Assembly (NCBI GenBank): GCA_005656395.1
Contig: SRSI01000071.1
Coordinates: 1,095,133 to 1,159,132, forward strand
DNA length: 64,000 nucleotides
Source: Strongyloides papillosus
Taxonomy: Eukaryota > Nematoda > Chromadorea > Rhabditida > Strongyloididae
Direction: 5' to 3'
Positions 60,070-64,000 of this stretch are shown here, one piece after another. The notes under the pieces are model-generated. The model worked only from the letters and a program-made list of their open reading frames with translations. It was not told the DNA's origin and searched no databases. Every line of letters begins with the position of its first letter. Position 1 is the first letter of the stretch. The position numbers were made by a program, and so were the translations under genes.

Positions 60070-63000
60070 TATATATTAGAAATAAATAATTTCAAAAATA
60101 TACAAAATATAAAATCTATAAAAATGGAATTAAAATATTTAAGCATTTAATATAAATGCAATTATAAAACAAAATTGAATCAATTTATTAACCATGGGAA
60201 TCATTAGTATTATAAAATATATTTTGTAACAATATATACATATATTTAAAATATTGTAATGTTATAAATAAAAAGTAAAGATTTTTAATTTGTATAGTTA
60301 GAAGAAATAATATTTCTTCAAACTAACAAAATATACATATAAATTGTTTATGATATTTTATTGTTAAAAATTTTGTTGTGATTAATAACAAAAACTTCTT
60401 AAAATTACATGTAACATTTTAAGAAGTATAACTATTATTATTATATTAAAAGGAGGGATAAATGGTCAATGATGATAGGTGAAATATGATTGGTCATCAA
60501 ATGAAAAGAGGTAGATGAATATTATTATCGGCACGATTAAAGATGAGAACCTTTTAAAGTTATAAACATTAAAATTTTTTATACCTTCTATTATTAAAAG
60601 ACTTTTTATTTAAATTTTTTTGTTATATATAAAACATATTTTAAAAGCGTATACTTGTATCATTCGGCATAATATGAAAGAATTTTATAATTTTTAATAT
60701 CATTTAATATCAACACAATTCATTTTATTAAAACCTTTTTTTTGTACACAAAATAATGTAGACATATACAAAAAAATTAATCATTTTTATTACCTATAAA
60801 TCAATCTTGAATTAATATTACTATTTTTACAATATCTTTACATATTTTTTAAAGCTTTTAAATTTTATATTATATTTTAGAAACCCAAAAGTGAATAATA
60901 AAATGTGAAAATATATAAACCTTCAAATGTCTATAGTATAAATATTACATCAAATGATTACTTTTATAGTATTTGTAAAATACCATTACATTACAATTTA
61001 TTTAATATATAAATCGTGTATTGATATTATATAATTGAGGGAAAACATGAGTAATTTTTATAAAAACTAATACGTTATGATATACATCATAACATATATC
61101 CTGTTAAATAACATTTTTAAATTTAAAGGCGTGGTAATTAGAGGGAAGACTTAAAACAATTGGACCAATAATACTTTAAATAACATATTACTCAAAATGT
61201 TTAATGTTCTTTTTATACATATTATTATAATCTTAAGATACATGCCTATTTTATTTTTTATTAAAAAAATAAAAGAAAACTAAATTTTTGATAGAGTTAA
61301 AGTAAAATCTCAAAGATTAAAATAATACGTTTAAGAAATATACGCCATTATATTTGCGATAAAATGTTCAGTTCAATAAAATCATTATTATATTGAAAAG
61401 ATTTCAAGAATTAAGATGGAGAAAATAATAATCATAACAAATGTTGTATGATCTAAATTTTATTTCATTTTGTTTATGAGAGTAAGTTAAAAATTTAAAA
61501 AAGCATGCAAATGTGTATAATTATAATTAATTATGCGATGCTTATATTATTAAAAATTGGTGTTCATCTTTAGTCTAAATAAAAATATTGTTAACGGGTT
61601 GATTGTAGTGGTAAAAGTTAAACAAATAAATTAAAAATGTTTAAAAGCTATAATTTGTGGTATTATTATTATTCACGCAAAGATGTACTGTATCATTACT
61701 TTTATCTAACCCCAATTAAATAAAGCATCTTTTTCACTTAAAAATGTGATAAACACAAAAATACTGTAATTACTTTTATTTAAGGATATTATACTTATTT
61801 TTTGACATAGTTATATAAGTTAACAATAGTCATGTAAAGTTAAATAGTTTTTTTTTTTGAAATTTTGATGACAATAGGTGAAAAATTAACTTTAATAGAT
61901 AGGTAGGAAAAATATGAATAGTAATTAATATAAATTATTTTATAAAATTAATGTATTATATAAAACAATGAGAATGTTATATAATCAATTCCCTGATGTC
62001 TAAAATGATTGTTAACATATATAAAATAAATAAAAAAAAATATGACTCATTAGCTACTATTATATTATGTAAGCATTCTTCAATAGACCTTATTTAAATT
62101 ACATTTTTAGACTAAAGAATGCAACATAATTATAATCATGTAATTTTAGAGGTATCAAAAATTAATTTATTATATATTATATACAAAAAAATGTGATGTT
62201 TAATTTCATTAACCTAATAACCAATTAGATGAGTGATTCATTTTACTATAGATAGAATTAATACATTTTACAAGATAAATAATTTTTCTTTTATAATATG
62301 TGTATAAAAATTAATTTTAACAGCATGAAATTATAGTTGTAAAAAAATTGTTAAATTAATACATTTAAACTTTATATTATAAAATGAATCTCTTTTTTTG
62401 TTGCTAAAAAAAGTTTTTGATTGTCTGAATACTTGTCAAGGATATGTATAATTAGAGCATATACCATAATAACATTAACGCTCCAAAAATATACATTTTA
62501 ATTGTTATTAATCATGATTTGTCTACAGACTATCAAAATAAAAAAAGTCAATTTAAATTGTAATGTAATATAAGGAAAAAACATTTTATCTTTTTGAACA
62601 ACTTTTTAACAAATGAAGACATTTAAAAGTATCAAACCATACTTCCTCCTCCAATAATAATAATAATACATTCCTTTTTCGCATCTCATTAAATGTTGAC
62701 ATTTACATGCATCTTTTATAGTCCAATCACCCTATTCAATATATTTATATTTAATGATGATGGGAAATTTGATTTGGTCTTTTATTCGATAAAGAAACAA
62801 ATCTGTTAATAGTAAAAAGTAACAGAAGCTTTGATTCATAATGGCACTCTTATATATACCATTTAATATGTGATCTGTCTTTGGTGATGTGTGAATAAAC
62901 CTACCATGAATTAATGCAGAAGGTTGTAAAAATATATACTTAGATGACATTTGGTGAATGATATAAGACCTAATTTATTTATTTGTTTATACAGAAAACA

Positions 63001-63879
63001 GATTTTTTTCAATAAAAATAAGTATTTAATCAATTGTCAGGACTTCCATTTTAATCTTTAACATTCTAATATTTTATTTATTATCATAAATATTTTAATA
63101 TAATGATAATAATAAAAAGCTTGAATTAAGTTATTGAAAATAAAAATTGAAAAATTTTTAATCTTCAAAAACTATACTAATTATAAAAATAACTTTTATA
63201 CAGGTTTCTATAATTCATTTTATTTTTTAATGAGCTCAAATTAATTTTTTCTCTTTCCTACGTATTCAGTGACTTGAATCATTTTAAATGAGGTTATAAC
63301 AATATATACTTTTATTTATTAGGCTTTAAAATTGATATGTATAATATATAAACCCCCATTAAAATGAAAAGTTTGTTTTATCAGAATACTTTCAAATAAG
63401 AATATTATGGTAATAGAGATGGATTTTATTTCAATTACCTAGCATAGTAGAAAAGATTTATTATTTTAACGTTATATAAACATCTGTCTTTAATTTGCCA
63501 CATAGCTCACTTTTATTATACATTTCATTTAATAATATGATCTTCAATAGTTTGAATATCAGGATAACACACACAAAAAGTTGTGGAGAAAGGAGTTTTA
63601 AATGAATAATGAGTGGCCTGGTATTTAGATATACTCACATAAAATCACTTCTATAAAGACATAATCAAGTGCCAATATCTTGACATGATATGGTCTTAAC
63701 ACTTTCGGCAAAACCACTTAATTCATTACACAATTACATCACCACCACTCAAGACACTAGTTCTTTTTATTTCTTTTATTAATGATGAGATTAGATGATG
63801 ATATATTATTGAAAATATTCAAAACATGTTCATAATATGAAAGATACTTAATTGGATAAAGGTAATTATTAACACTTAC
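60070..63879. other. 3.8 kb AT-rich right-hand region
   Basis: Mostly A/T-rich with no confident exon. The part beyond about 63550 is less AT-rich and includes a possible minus-strand exon at about 63639-63715 ending in a GTGAGT donor. Confidence 0.4.
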
Positions 63880-63939
63880 TTAATCAAGACACATGCCGTC
63901 AAAAGGGTACCGATAATATTTTGTACGGGCATAGGATTC
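63880..63939 (-). CDS. Candidate 60-nt internal exon of an unknown membrane protein gene
   Basis: Bounded by TTTATAG on the 5' side and a GTAAGTG donor on the 3' side, entry and exit both phase 2. Encodes NPMPVQNIIGTLLTACVLI, a plausible membrane segment, in a locally GC-richer stretch. The rest of the gene would lie beyond the right edge and possibly downstream in the window. No family recognised. Confidence 0.35.
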   Translation of the reverse strand, partial: ESYARTKYYRYPFDGMCLD

Positions 63940-64000
63940 CTATAAACATTCATCCAATTTTCTTATATATATCTGTTTGTCCATAACACATAAAAGATAT

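Noticed and set aside
62732..62950. 72-codon minus ORF near the right end
   Set aside because: Begins with an ATG but has no family resemblance and no clear splice context; not enough to call a gene.

Overview
The window looks like nuclear DNA of a very AT-rich nematode. Introns are short (about 40-50 bp) and end in TTTTAG or TTTCAG, genes are separated by long AT-rich gaps, and the recognisable proteins include nematode-type families: a DB-module secreted protein, a nematode-type tryptophan hydroxylase, EXP-1-like and MOD-1/LGC-50-like Cys-loop channels, and VWA plus C-type lectin proteins. A Strongyloides-like (clade IV) species is my best inference, from composition and gene style only. 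No rRNA, tRNA, CRISPR or bacterial-type operon was seen.

Layout, left to right. The N-terminus of the peroxisomal import receptor PEX5 (minus, cut by the left edge). A 4.5 kb AT-rich gap. A CELF/ETR-1 RNA-binding protein with three RRMs (plus). A YIPF1/2-like Golgi membrane protein (minus). A MaoC-type 2-enoyl-CoA hydratase ending in the peroxisomal signal CKL (plus). Two tandem EXP-1-like Cys-loop channels (plus). A zeta/iota-type diacylglycerol kinase (minus) with a probable alternative N-terminus about 2-3 kb upstream. Tryptophan hydroxylase tph-1 (minus). Two tandem VWA-VWA-C-type lectin genes (minus) about 9 kb apart. Between them is a mobile-element graveyard: a pogo/Tigger-like element, a palindromic mariner derivative, a decayed Ty3/gypsy-like integrase, and orphan exon-like pieces. 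Then inositol-3-phosphate synthase (plus), Dymeclin (plus), a DB-module protein (minus), a GT10 alpha-1,3-fucosyltransferase (plus), a MOD-1/LGC-50-like anion channel (plus), an I-BAR plus SH3 protein of the IRSp53 type (minus) and ZC4H2 (minus). The last 3.9 kb is AT-rich, with one or two exon-like pieces at the right edge.

How the genes relate. There is no operon. Functional themes recur: peroxisome import and a peroxisomal enzyme (PEX5, MaoC); neuromuscular signalling (two EXP-1-like channels, a MOD-1/LGC-50-like channel, tph-1 for serotonin, a diacylglycerol kinase, a CELF splicing factor); secretory pathway and Golgi (YIPF, Dymeclin, fucosyltransferase); and secreted or gut-type proteins (the two lectins, whose promoters share a palindromic GATA site). 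Most gene models were rebuilt by joining exons by eye with a reading-phase check at each junction, so exon ends are good to the base where GT/AG and phase agree but are not transcript-verified.
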